A stretch of 36,382 bases of DNA from Pseudalkalibacillus decolorationis (GTDB lineage Bacteria > Bacillota > Bacilli > Bacillales > Fictibacillaceae): assembly GCF_024609785.1 (NCBI RefSeq), contig NZ_JANHJQ010000031.1:13856-50237 (forward strand), written 5' to 3'. Both the position numbers and the translations under genes were made by a program. Numbering within the stretch: position 1 is the stretch's first letter; the number at the start of each line of letters is the position of its first letter. Of this stretch, positions 6,135-15,526 are shown in pieces. The notes under the pieces were generated by a model. The model saw only the letters and a list, made by a program, of their open reading frames with translations. It had not been told where the DNA came from and searched no databases.

Positions 6135-8823
6135 ATATCTTGAGATCGAAAATTTTAGGAACTATAAAGGTAAACACAAGTTTAATTTACATAAAAGTAT
6201 CTGTATTCTTTATGGAGAGAATGGCTATGGGAAAAGTTCTTTTTTTGATGCAATTGAGTGGTGCATGACCGGGAATATCAGTCGTTTTTCAAAAAATGAA
6301 TCTTCTAAAATTGATAAAAGTATTATATATAATCACCTTCTTGAAGAAGATTCAACTTGCTCAGTAACGTTATCGTTTGATGGCCGCAAACTATGTAGAT
6401 CTTTCCGTAAAGAGCGTAACGAATACAAAAGTGAGTCTGTAACAATAAGCAATGAATCAGATGAAATTATAGTGCGGGGACAGACGAACGTAGAAAATTA
6501 CCTGAAGAAAAATCACACTGGAAACACTTCAGAATTTACAAATCGTTTAATCAAACAATCGCACATTTTATCTCAGGACCAAATTACAGATTTTATTCTT
6601 CGAGATAATCCTAAAGATCGTTTTAAATCTTTAGCAGACATTATGGGATATAAACAAATGATATATTTCTTAGAGAATATCAAACAATTTTCAGAGGCTT
6701 TAAAAAAAGAAATAACTCAACACGAAAAGGATATAGCATATTACGATAAATTAATCCTAAATGATGAAAAAGATTACCGCGAAGTTGACATTCTCAACAT
6801 CAACAAATTACTCAGTGAATTAAACATTAAAGTCGATTCAGGCGATATTGAGAAACAATTACAAATTCTCTCAGAATCTTTAAAGAAAGAGAAATTCGAA
6901 TTAGAAAGAAAGTATAAAATAATAAATAAACTTTCACCTCAAAAAAATACACTATATTCAGATTTAATCTCAGAAACTGAGTTCTTAAAACAAAAAATAA
7001 GTTACTTAAAAGCACGGTTCGGAAAAGCCAAAAACTCTATTGAACAAATTGAATTGTATAAAACAGAGACTCAAAAAAAGATTGATAATTTGACTATTGA
7101 AAAGCAATCAATTTATGAAATGAAAAATCTGACTGATTTAATACATAAAAACGAGGAATATTTATCAAGGTATCTTTCGGATGAACAGCGCTCTGTTTCT
7201 TACATTAATCGTATTTTGTCAAAGCGACAAAATCTTCAATTAAGATTAGATTATATAAATAGGATTTCCGAAGAGTATATCAATCTATTATTAAATGTTG
7301 AAAAGTTTCCAAAAGATATTCTCCTAAAAGAAGAAAAGTTAGATCAGATTAATCATAAAATCTATAAAAGAGAAAGAATTATTAATCAATTAGAAGGATA
7401 TCTAACTATCAAAGACGAAGACCACTCTTTGTTAAACCTAAACAAAAGCATTGAAGCAATTTACAAATATATTATTGATAATAATATAAAAAAGTGCCCT
7501 GTATGTTCAAGTAAAAACGAATCACTAGGTAGTAAAGTATATAATAATATACAAGCTAATTTAGAATTAATTTCTCAACAGTCACAAACTATTTCAAAAT
7601 ATATTAAGAAAAAGGACCGCTTTCAAAAAAGTAAAGAGACCCTTGAAAGAAGGCGGGATAATTTCAAAAACGAGATTAATAATATAAAACGCAATTTAGA
7701 AAGAGCAAAAAAGCAAATTTTGAATATAAAGAATTCCTCCTATTTCTCAAATTACTTACTTAGATTAGAAAGGGGAAAGTTATTGTCATTAATTGATCAA
7801 TGTTCTGATGAAATTGATCTACATATGGATCTAAAAAACACAATAATTGAACAAGAAAAGCTAATAAAGAAACAATCTGAATTTTCTTCCCTAGGTATAG
7901 ATTCATATGAAAAAGAACTAGAACAACATCTAAAAAAGCAGTTAAATCATTATAATCGCTATATAAATAGACTCAATATATATATAGATCATAATACAGA
8001 AAAAACTAAAGAAACTGAGCTACTCTATGAAGATTATATTAAGCAGCAACAACTTTGGCAGGACTTAACAGAAGAGACGACTACCAATTTTGATATAGAA
8101 GAGCATTACAAAGATGTTAAAAATTCAATATACCGTTTAAATGAGCGTTATGAAAAAGTAAGAAGTGCAACCAGCTCTGCCAAGATGATTTCAGAAAATG
8201 AAAAAATTAGTAAAAAAATTAAACAAAACGAAATAGAAAAAGAAAAACTGCTAGATAAAATAAAGACTTACACAGATAAATTAGAAAGTTTAGAAAGAAT
8301 ACGGACCGGGAGTTATGAAAGACTTGGAGAAAAAGCCACTTATTTTCTAAATAAACCTAATTCTAGCATTCAAAAATACTTTAGTTACTTAAATCCAATG
8401 CCGTTAACAAACACAGTTATCTTTGAATCAAAACAACATGAAGAGCTAGAGATCATTATGTCATATGATGATAGAAGTGGTAGAAATTTCAAATTGTCAA
8501 ATGTTCAATATTCAATGAGTTCAGGACAATTAAATGTATTAGCTATATCAATTTTCCTTGCTGTAAATCAAGCACAAATGATTAGTAAATTAGATTTTGT
8601 AGCAATTGATGACCCTATCCAAAATATGGATGATGTTAATCAATTTTCAATTTGTGACGTTCTTTCCGATATAAAAAAACAACTTTTATTCTCCACACAT
8701 GATTTTGAATTTCTTAAACTCTTTATTAAGAAAAATGAACATAGAAGAAAAGATATTACAGTATTTATCCTAGAAAGTGATAATTTTACTGTTAAAAACG
8801 TAAAAGAACTAGCCTTAAGTTAA
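6124..8823 (+). CDS. lmuB: Rad50/SMC-like ATPase, LmuB-like
   Basis: This 899-aa ATPase has Rad50 layout. The N-terminal half-site has Walker A GENGYGKSS at residues 31-39. Two long coiled coils flank a zinc hook CPVC at about 458-461. The C-terminal half-site has a signature motif (SMSSGQLNVL, about 797-806), Walker B (FVAIDDP, about 825-831) and a switch histidine in FSTHDFEF. The ATG overlaps the end of the preceding gene. In Lamassu, the SMC subunit recognises DNA ends or structures of invading DNA and controls the nuclease. All key residues are present, so the system appears functional. Confidence 0.85.
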   Translation: MRIEYLEIENFRNYKGKHKFNLHKSICILYGENGYGKSSFFDAIEWCMTGNISRFSKNESSKIDKSIIYNHLLEEDSTCSVTLSFDGRKLCRSFRKERNEYKSESVTISNESDEIIVRGQTNVENYLKKNHTGNTSEFTNRLIKQSHILSQDQITDFILRDNPKDRFKSLADIMGYKQMIYFLENIKQFSEALKKEITQHEKDIAYYDKLILNDEKDYREVDILNINKLLSELNIKVDSGDIEKQLQILSESLKKEKFELERKYKIINKLSPQKNTLYSDLISETEFLKQKISYLKARFGKAKNSIEQIELYKTETQKKIDNLTIEKQSIYEMKNLTDLIHKNEEYLSRYLSDEQRSVSYINRILSKRQNLQLRLDYINRISEEYINLLLNVEKFPKDILLKEEKLDQINHKIYKRERIINQLEGYLTIKDEDHSLLNLNKSIEAIYKYIIDNNIKKCPVCSSKNESLGSKVYNNIQANLELISQQSQTISKYIKKKDRFQKSKETLERRRDNFKNEINNIKRNLERAKKQILNIKNSSYFSNYLLRLERGKLLSLIDQCSDEIDLHMDLKNTIIEQEKLIKKQSEFSSLGIDSYEKELEQHLKKQLNHYNRYINRLNIYIDHNTEKTKETELLYEDYIKQQQLWQDLTEETTTNFDIEEHYKDVKNSIYRLNERYEKVRSATSSAKMISENEKISKKIKQNEIEKEKLLDKIKTYTDKLESLERIRTGSYERLGEKATYFLNKPNSSIQKYFSYLNPMPLTNTVIFESKQHEELEIIMSYDDRSGRNFKLSNVQYSMSSGQLNVLAISIFLAVNQAQMISKLDFVAIDDPIQNMDDVNQFSICDVLSDIKKQLLFSTHDFEFLKLFIKKNEHRRKDITVFILESDNFTVKNVKELALS

Positions 8824-8845
8824 TTAGTATAACAGGTGATTATTG

Positions 8846-9165
8846 AATTGAGCCACTTGCGTAGTTTAGAGCCACCTTTTGCAAAGCAGGAAGCAACAGC
8901 GGAGCTGCTTGCCATTGACTGTAACACCCGATTCTTTGCATTTGCTGGAAGGGGTGGGGGTCCCGTCAGTCAGCGAAGGTTTAGAATTGATTTGTCCGTA
9001 TTATCATATTTGAGCAGGTTGCCACTATGGCATTATTTATGACAGACCTGTGATTCTAACTCAACACGTACAAATATTAAGTCAATGGTGGCAGATAATA
9101 GAATTTGCGCAGTTCATAGCAAAACATTAACGGTGGCTCCCCCCTGTGCACTTACTGGCTCAATT
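8846..9165. mobile_element. Short IS21-like relic (about 320 bp, non-autonomous)
   Basis: Perfect 10-bp inverted ends AATTGAGCCA (8846-8855) and TGGCTCAATT (9156-9165) enclose a second inverted pair GAGCCACC (8869-8876) and GGTGGCTC (9132-9139). This nested arrangement resembles the multiple terminal repeats of IS21-family elements. The interior is more GC rich than its surroundings, and I find no transposase. The short open frame inside it (8836-9042) is not convincing as a gene. It is most likely the joined ends of a deleted element or a MITE-like derivative. Confidence 0.5.
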
Positions 9166-9361
9166 TATTGCAACTAGTGGTTTAAAACGGCTCATTCTAT
9201 ATGCAATACTCAACGGGGAACAAATTCGAATATTTTTGTTCTCCTTCCATCACTTCTGCCTAAACTAATCCTCAGAATTACATTTGGCTTTTTAGGTGAT
9301 TTTTCTTTTAAATATATATCTAAATTTTCTATTATGTTTATTATATAGTCCTTTATTCATA

Positions 9362-9392
9362 AAATTTAATTCCCTTATAATTAAATTTTTTT
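9362..9392 (+). terminator. AT-rich terminator between convergent genes
   Basis: AAATTTAATT pairs perfectly with AATTAAATTT around a 7-base loop and is followed by a T run on the plus strand. The stem has no G-C pairs, so it is a weak terminator. It would serve plus-strand transcripts from the Lamassu side and perhaps the GIY-YIG gene from the other side. Confidence 0.4.
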
Positions 9393-9396
9393 AATC

Positions 9397-9879
9397 TTAA
9401 TGCTCTAAAAAGCTATTATAAGGTGTGTCCAATTCCATTGCGACAAACACTTCAAAAACAGTTCTATCGTGTTCATTCTCAACTTTTAGAAATCTTACAA
9501 AAAAATCTCCAAACACATAATCTCTTGCTTCCTTGTGAGATATATTATTCATTATAGAAATCCTATATGTTAAATTAGCAGCGTTCTTATTTAACGACCT
9601 ATGGTCTCTACCTATGCGTTGAGCCAAATTTTTTGACCTTCCAACATACAAAGGTCTATCCTCTGAATCTGTAATAAGATAAACCCCAGCCACTGGAATT
9701 TTACTCCTTAACATTTGTTTTATTTGAGCTTGGGTTATCGTTTCCAAAGAAAACCTCTTACTTTCTAATAAAATTTTTAGCAGATCAGGATACCTTTCAA
9801 TCATTTCGGGAAATTTTAACAGTAAAAACACCTCCCTATATTTTATTACATATTTTTCACCTAAGAAATCCGAAAACAT
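9397..9879 (-). CDS. GIY-YIG domain protein, putative endonuclease
   Basis: This 160-aa protein has a helical N-terminal half and a C-terminal GIY-YIG domain. GVYLI (about 64) and LYVGRSKNLAQR (about 76) give the GIY and YVG motifs and the conserved arginine. A glutamate in VFEVFVAMEL (about 145) fits the metal-binding position, followed by TPYNSF. Family members cut DNA, but some serve as restriction or repair factors and the substrate is unknown. It is 35 bases downstream of the broken Shedu gene in the same direction and probably co-transcribed with it. The ribosome site is weak, so the start is less certain. Confidence 0.75.
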   Translation of the reverse strand: MFSDFLGEKYVIKYREVFLLLKFPEMIERYPDLLKILLESKRFSLETITQAQIKQMLRSKIPVAGVYLITDSEDRPLYVGRSKNLAQRIGRDHRSLNKNAANLTYRISIMNNISHKEARDYVFGDFFVRFLKVENEHDRTVFEVFVAMELDTPYNSFLEH

Positions 9880-9914
9880 ATTGCAATTTTTCTTTCTAGC
9901 ACAATTTCAAATTA

Positions 9915-10728
9915 TTAATAAGTGGACTTACCAATTAAACTTTTGGCTGAGTCATATAGGTTATCATAATGCAGAAACTGGATATTATTTGATAACTTCG
10001 ACTGTCTTTTGATTTGATATGTTTTCTCAGTAAAATTACTTCTTCTTCCAGCTATTACTGCATAGTGCATACGAGAACTATCATATTTCATAAACTCAAT
10101 AGGGAGTTCTTGAATTGGCGATTTATATTTTTTAAATGTTTCATAGATTGATGAAAAATTAGCTTCTAACCAGCATTTCCAATCTATTACCTGTCTTTCA
10201 CCTTTTCTTAAAGCATCACCAATATGTCCACTATTAATTGTAATATTTTTATTGGGATGCTCTAACTCCACAAATATAATTCATATCCTCCTGAACTTTT
10301 ACCTATAATGAGAAAATCTACCTGAAAGGAGTTTCCTAATTGAATTTCAGGAATAATAAATGCATCGTGGTGACCGAAAGAATAAAAACCTTTCATAATT
10401 GATGCAATAATAAAGTATGCATTTTCTTTTTGTATCCAGTTTAAAATATCACGTTCATTTTTGAAGGGCTGTTAATCAAACTATAAAACAATTCTACATT
10501 ATTTGATAAGTATTCTGTATTCCGTAAATCAACAATATCAAGATGGTTGTTTGGAAAAAGACTTAAATAATGTCTAACTGCTACTGGATACTCTCTATAT
10601 AAACTTTTCCTAATAGCTAAGTCCCCATCCCCTATTTTATGAATTACCTCTCTTTCTCGTAATATATTCCACTCATCTTTTTCTTTCATTGTAAGTGAAC
10701 AATAATCTCTTGAATAGATTTTCACCAT
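9915..10728 (-). pseudogene. Shedu-like immune nuclease (DUF4263), two frameshifts
   Basis: Three frames join into one protein of about 270 residues that matches the DUF4263 (SduA, Shedu) pattern: an LGNSFQVDFLIIG strand with the active-site aspartate, then EFIFVELEHPNKN carrying the E-x-E/K motif, then RKGERQVIDWKCWLE and a MHYAVIAGRR strand. The first shift lies in a run of five A at 10458-10462 (six expected). The second lies near 10278-10281 (one T missing), exactly at the active-site strand. The start ATG 10728 has an excellent ribosome site (AAGGAGG). As written, only fragments can be made, so it is inactive unless both shifts are sequencing errors. Shedu proteins cut invading DNA. Confidence 0.78.
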
Positions 10729-10756
10729 ACTTCCTCCTTCCTATATTCATGTAAGA

Positions 10757-10783
10757 AAAGAATCGGTTAAATACCGATTCTTC
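10757..10783 (-). terminator. Terminator of the BREX operon
   Basis: AAGAATCGGT and ACCGATTCTT form a perfect 10-bp stem with a 5-base loop (10758-10782). On the minus strand it is followed by a T-rich stretch. It lies 32 bases after the brxL stop and separates BREX from the Shedu/GIY-YIG unit. Confidence 0.75.
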
Positions 10784-10814
10784 CCCTCTCCAACATAGAG
10801 TTAGCACAATATAA

Positions 10815-12872
10815 TTATCCTACCCCCAACGCCTTAAACACTGCATCTGTCGGATCTGAATAAAAAACAGGCTGAACCTTAATCAACAAATCTGGTGGAA
10901 CAGTTTGAAAATCCATTACAGCCGAAGCAGGAATTAACACTTTTTTTGCTCCCGCATCTACACATACTTGCAATACATTCGCAAACTCTTCTACTTTAGA
11001 AATTGTTCCATCAACGGTCATGTTCCCGATAACAACCATACTTTCTTGCAATGGTTTATCTAAAGCTCCTGAACATAATCCAATCAACTCTGCTATCGCA
11101 AGCTCCTCCGTTAGACCAATGCCTTGGAGATCACTAATGTGCATCAAGTAATCTTTTGTTTTCGTGCTAATGGTGTTACTGATAGCTTTGCTATTGGCTG
11201 TGAAAAACCTGAATGCTGTATCTAAACTTTCTTTCGCTCCACGATTGGAGCCTACACCCGATTTATCAAATTTACCAGTTCCACTTACTACTTGATTTTC
11301 GAGTTTATATACTCCTATCATTCCAGAGTTACCATGGCCGACAACATAAACATGGCCTGGTTTCCCCATACCCTCAGGGATTAACTTCCCTCCGCCTTGT
11401 TCAGGAACTGAAACGTGTTCTTCTTGTAGAGTTTCTTTGTTAATATAAGAGAACATTACATCATAAAATTCCATACCACCAATTTTCTTCAGCTGCTCTT
11501 TTACTCTTCTTCTTCCTTCAAGAGCATATTGCAGGACTTCTTCAACGTCCTCGATTGTATACTGTCCATGTGGATAGATAAGTTTCATCATTCCTGAAAC
11601 AGTCTTTCTAACGGCGACTGTATCACGTTGATTGAGATTATTACCAAGTTTATAATAACGATCAATCGAGTCAGCAAATGAGCGTTTTCTCATTTCCCGA
11701 AAAAATTCAGCAATGTAATCCACGATGAAACCATATTTAAGAGTGAAGAAATCAGGTCTCATTTTTGGGATTTCCCAACCAGGTAAGTAGTAATGTATAC
11801 GATCGAAAAACGCTGAGTCGTTTGCCATCTCTTCTGGAAAAGGAGCAAAGAGATGTGAAGTCTTAATAAGCGAATCTACACTTTGGTTTATGTTTCCGAC
11901 AAAAACCATCGAAGCTGACGCTGTTTTCTCTTCTTTTCCCCTTGCAAATGAGCCGCTTGCCATATAATCTTTCATAATTTGGATTCCATCTTTATCTTTA
12001 AATCGTATTCCTGCCACTTCATCAAAGGCTACACAATCCCATAAACCTACCAGACCAATTTTTCTTGAAGACATATTATAGAACAGATTGGCAACCGTTG
12101 ATTGACCACCTGAAACCAGGATCGAGTTCGGTGAGATTTCCTTATACACATGGGATTTTCCTGTACCACGAGGACCTAGTTCGCACATGTTATAGTTGTT
12201 TTCTACTAGTGGCACAAGACGTAATAATAAATGCCACTTTACCTTCTCTTCTAGTTGTGTTGGTTCCATTCCAGTTGAACGAATAAGAACATCAATCCAT
12301 TCGTCTTTCGTAAAACTCTTTCTACCTTCTATGATTTCGTTTAAATCCATATTTGGCATTTGGATCGGCTTTAAACTATTAACGCTAAACGGCATGGAGT
12401 TCTTTACCTCTTCATCGTAATAGTAATCAATCTTCACCATACACCAGATACCACCTGCTAAGAGCTTGTCAAACTCCTTAACAAAGGTAGCAGCAATCGG
12501 CACACCCTTTAATCCTAAATTCGAAAATTCAGCTTCGTATGTGTCAATCTTGGGATTTAAGGCAACAGTAATTTTATCAATAACGGAGTATTGTCCAAGT
12601 TCACGAATGCGAGATTTAATCTTCTCCGCTTCATCAGGTCTAACGTAGTTATCCGATAGTATCTTTTTAACACGCTCTAACCCTTCTTGAATGCTTTCTT
12701 CATCATCCGTTGCACAATACATGCCCAGAAGGTATTCTAATACGTAAACAGGAACATTTGCTCCTTCTTTAATGATGTTCGTTAAATCTTTTCGCACGAC
12801 ACGACCTGCAAATACATCATTGAGCTTTTTATCTAAATCAACCACTTCAATTTCATTCACTTGCTCTTCCAT
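10815..12872 (-). CDS. brxL: BREX protein BrxL, Lon-like AAA+ ATPase
   Basis: This 685-aa protein is the last gene of the type I BREX operon. The AAA+ core shows Walker A GPRGTGKS at about residues 233-240 and Walker B VAFDEVAG at about 280-287. A C-terminal Lon-like domain covers roughly residues 510-685 and keeps the fold signature (DAGAKKVLIP). I do not see a clear serine-lysine dyad, so proteolysis is doubtful; known BrxL proteins bind DNA as large rings. GGAGGG stands 8 bases before the ATG. The ORF is intact and full length, so the phage-blocking arm of BREX should be present. Its start is 18 bases from the pglZ stop. Confidence 0.93.
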   Translation of the reverse strand: MEEQVNEIEVVDLDKKLNDVFAGRVVRKDLTNIIKEGANVPVYVLEYLLGMYCATDDEESIQEGLERVKKILSDNYVRPDEAEKIKSRIRELGQYSVIDKITVALNPKIDTYEAEFSNLGLKGVPIAATFVKEFDKLLAGGIWCMVKIDYYYDEEVKNSMPFSVNSLKPIQMPNMDLNEIIEGRKSFTKDEWIDVLIRSTGMEPTQLEEKVKWHLLLRLVPLVENNYNMCELGPRGTGKSHVYKEISPNSILVSGGQSTVANLFYNMSSRKIGLVGLWDCVAFDEVAGIRFKDKDGIQIMKDYMASGSFARGKEEKTASASMVFVGNINQSVDSLIKTSHLFAPFPEEMANDSAFFDRIHYYLPGWEIPKMRPDFFTLKYGFIVDYIAEFFREMRKRSFADSIDRYYKLGNNLNQRDTVAVRKTVSGMMKLIYPHGQYTIEDVEEVLQYALEGRRRVKEQLKKIGGMEFYDVMFSYINKETLQEEHVSVPEQGGGKLIPEGMGKPGHVYVVGHGNSGMIGVYKLENQVVSGTGKFDKSGVGSNRGAKESLDTAFRFFTANSKAISNTISTKTKDYLMHISDLQGIGLTEELAIAELIGLCSGALDKPLQESMVVIGNMTVDGTISKVEEFANVLQVCVDAGAKKVLIPASAVMDFQTVPPDLLIKVQPVFYSDPTDAVFKALGVG

Positions 12873-12889
12873 TCACAGCCCTCCTCTTT

Positions 12890-15448
12890 TTAGAAGTCAA
12901 AATCACTGACAATTCCTAAGTTAATCGTAAAAGGAATCCGTTCAACAACCACTCCTGTTTCTATGTCTTTGATGTTTAAGTAATAGTTTTCGCTTTTATT
13001 ATAAGGGATAGACTTTAATACAAACCGCAGCTTAAACGTGCGATCTTCTGGATTATCAAATTCTCGATCACCTATCAATGTTTCTTCGTTTGAAACTACA
13101 TTACCTGTTTCATCAGCCATATAGATGACAACGGTTCTTGCAGTCATTTTCTCTTCCACTTTTTCTGTTTGGAAGAAAGATAAGTTGAAGATGCTATTTG
13201 TTATTTTTCTCGTAGTATTCGTTAGCTTGATATCCACTTTTTGTATCGCTTTAGTACCTTTTTGTCCAGTACGCTTATTTTTAAACTTTAAGAGTGGAAC
13301 AACAACCTCTTGTAAACTCGCCCCACCATGGACGAAATTCACACCTGAGCCTTGCATTTTAAAACGTATCGTAGCGTTCGGTACATAAGCCGTTTGCCCT
13401 TGCTCATTTTTTACGACTGAGCTCAAATCTAAATCAAGTAAGCCAGAAACTTCTCTTTTTTCTTGTGAAAGCATATAACGACGTTTCACTTCAATATTAT
13501 CCATTCTTTCTTTCTCGATCTTATCGCTCTCTTCAAGTGCTTCACGTTGATATAAGAACCCATGGTCAGCGGTAATGTAAATATTTGTCCCGCTTAAGTC
13601 ATCACGAATGATTTTGACTAAATCATAGATTTCACTCATTGCCTTTTCGACAGCATCAAACGTATACATCTCAGTAGACGCTTTATCTCCCATGGCATCA
13701 ATCGTATCGTGATAGATGTAAATGAGTTTTTTACCTTTGAAATGTTCCCTTCTTCCTGCTTTATTCATCGCAAATACGTCTTGAAACTGGATCGCAACAC
13801 TTTCACTCTCAGCGTATGCAATGATCTTACGACGGTTATCAAGCCCTGATGAATCCTTGCCATCAACAAATACTCTTCCATTTTGGTCAAAATCAACGGT
13901 TCGGTGGGGCAATAATGAAGCCATTCCGAGCTTTGTTACCGATGGGATAACCCCTAACATTGTATCGAGTTCACAACTTCCCAATGTCTCAGCGTTTAGT
14001 CGCTCACTAATCTCGACTCCAACTTCATAACGCATTGCATCGGAGATAATCACAAATACACGCTCACCTTTACTTACTTTAGAACTAACATTACTTTGAT
14101 AAAAACCTTGTTGGTTTCTGACACCAGGTAGTGACCACTCTTTTGTTAGTTCTGAATGTACGGCTTTTGACCAATGAGCACTTAACTCACTTTGATACCA
14201 ATTGGTATAGAGGTTCTCGACCAGAGTCTTCAACTTCTTCAATAATTCGCTATTTGCCTCTTTGTCATAAGCAACATAAAACTTTCGATAATATGTATCC
14301 ATTTTGTAATAGTGACTCACGTAGGACTTGTACATGTCAATAGCTTGTCCTTGTGGGATACCTGTTTGATGCTCTTTATAGAATTGATGAATTTTAACTG
14401 TGTAGAACAATGCCTCGTAAATGTTCTCGTATGTCTCATAAAAATGTTTCGTTCTTCTAAGTTTGATTAACTTAATATAGTCATCATAGTCCTCCAAATT
14501 TGTAGAAAGACTATTGGCTATGTTAATGATAATCGCTCTGTCAAAGTAAGGAAACGTATCCGCTTGATTAAAGGCTTCAATCGGCATTTTATTGACTAGA
14601 TCCGAGAGTTGTATTTCTTGCTCAATAAGCTCTGCATATTCGTTATATTGCTCATAATCAGCTTTATAGTGCATCCAATGATCAATAAAGACTAATCCAT
14701 TTGATTTGTTACGTTCTGCTATGTATTGCTTGATATTAGCTAAATAACTCTCCTCAATCGAATGACTTAGTGCTGTCACCGTTAAATGGATAAATAACGT
14801 CTTTAATGATTTTTGCTTACGTTCATACCCGTAGTGATGAGCGACATATTTCCAGAATACATCCACATCGAAAAACTTGTCCATCTGCTCGATATACTTG
14901 TTTTCTTGATCATTCAACGAATCCATCAACACGGTTTTTACAATAGCTTCAATATCAGGTGTTTTCACATTACAGAGTACACTCAAGATTGCTATTTCAA
15001 TCGCTTCCTCTGTATAAGTTTCAATAGAAAAGGTTTGGAACTTTCGATATCTCTCTTTATTATTGAAAAACTTCTCATACTTCTTAACGACAGCTCGTAA
15101 CGAAGTATCAATATGTAAGTCGTTAAGCAGCAGTGAAATTTTATCAGCATAGAACGTCTTCGAATACAAGACTGAATCAATTAACCAATTATCCTCTACA
15201 CTAAGCTCTTCATTTGTATAGATTAAATAATGAGAAGTTGGATCTTCTTCCTCAAGTAAGTATTTCGTATAAAAGTTGTTTCGTTTGGTTAATTGATGGA
15301 CTTTTACCTCCTTGATTTCAATTTGTTCAATATCATCAACAAACTCTTGATCTTTATCAAACCAAAAAATGATTTTCCGTTGTTCCCCATCATTCAAGGA
15401 TTTCTGAAAATGTACTGTTAAAGTTGCTACAACTTGATCTAAGTTCAC
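12890..15448 (-). CDS. pglZ: BREX protein PglZ, alkaline-phosphatase-fold protein (type A)
   Basis: This 852-aa protein has a helical N-terminal region followed by the PglZ phosphatase-like domain. SDAMRYEVG (about residue 467) and ITADHGFLY (about 622) mark the metal-binding core of the alkaline-phosphatase superfamily. A beta-rich C-terminal domain ends the protein. The GTG start follows a GGGGTGAGG ribosome site. PglZ is a core BREX subunit needed for both methylation and phage blocking and works with PglX and BrxB. The length fits the BREX-1 type A family, and the frame is uninterrupted. Confidence 0.93.
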   Translation of the reverse strand: MNLDQVVATLTVHFQKSLNDGEQRKIIFWFDKDQEFVDDIEQIEIKEVKVHQLTKRNNFYTKYLLEEEDPTSHYLIYTNEELSVEDNWLIDSVLYSKTFYADKISLLLNDLHIDTSLRAVVKKYEKFFNNKERYRKFQTFSIETYTEEAIEIAILSVLCNVKTPDIEAIVKTVLMDSLNDQENKYIEQMDKFFDVDVFWKYVAHHYGYERKQKSLKTLFIHLTVTALSHSIEESYLANIKQYIAERNKSNGLVFIDHWMHYKADYEQYNEYAELIEQEIQLSDLVNKMPIEAFNQADTFPYFDRAIIINIANSLSTNLEDYDDYIKLIKLRRTKHFYETYENIYEALFYTVKIHQFYKEHQTGIPQGQAIDMYKSYVSHYYKMDTYYRKFYVAYDKEANSELLKKLKTLVENLYTNWYQSELSAHWSKAVHSELTKEWSLPGVRNQQGFYQSNVSSKVSKGERVFVIISDAMRYEVGVEISERLNAETLGSCELDTMLGVIPSVTKLGMASLLPHRTVDFDQNGRVFVDGKDSSGLDNRRKIIAYAESESVAIQFQDVFAMNKAGRREHFKGKKLIYIYHDTIDAMGDKASTEMYTFDAVEKAMSEIYDLVKIIRDDLSGTNIYITADHGFLYQREALEESDKIEKERMDNIEVKRRYMLSQEKREVSGLLDLDLSSVVKNEQGQTAYVPNATIRFKMQGSGVNFVHGGASLQEVVVPLLKFKNKRTGQKGTKAIQKVDIKLTNTTRKITNSIFNLSFFQTEKVEEKMTARTVVIYMADETGNVVSNEETLIGDREFDNPEDRTFKLRFVLKSIPYNKSENYYLNIKDIETGVVVERIPFTINLGIVSDFDF

Positions 15449-15526
15449 GTTACCTCACCCCTTCTTCGCCAAATTAAGAAAAACAAGGATATAACAGCCA
15501 AAACCGTTATACCCATAATGACTGAA

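Noticed and set aside
8836-9042. 68-codon open frame after the Lamassu operon
   Set aside because: It lies within the inverted-repeat relic, has no convincing protein character and covers the repeat itself.
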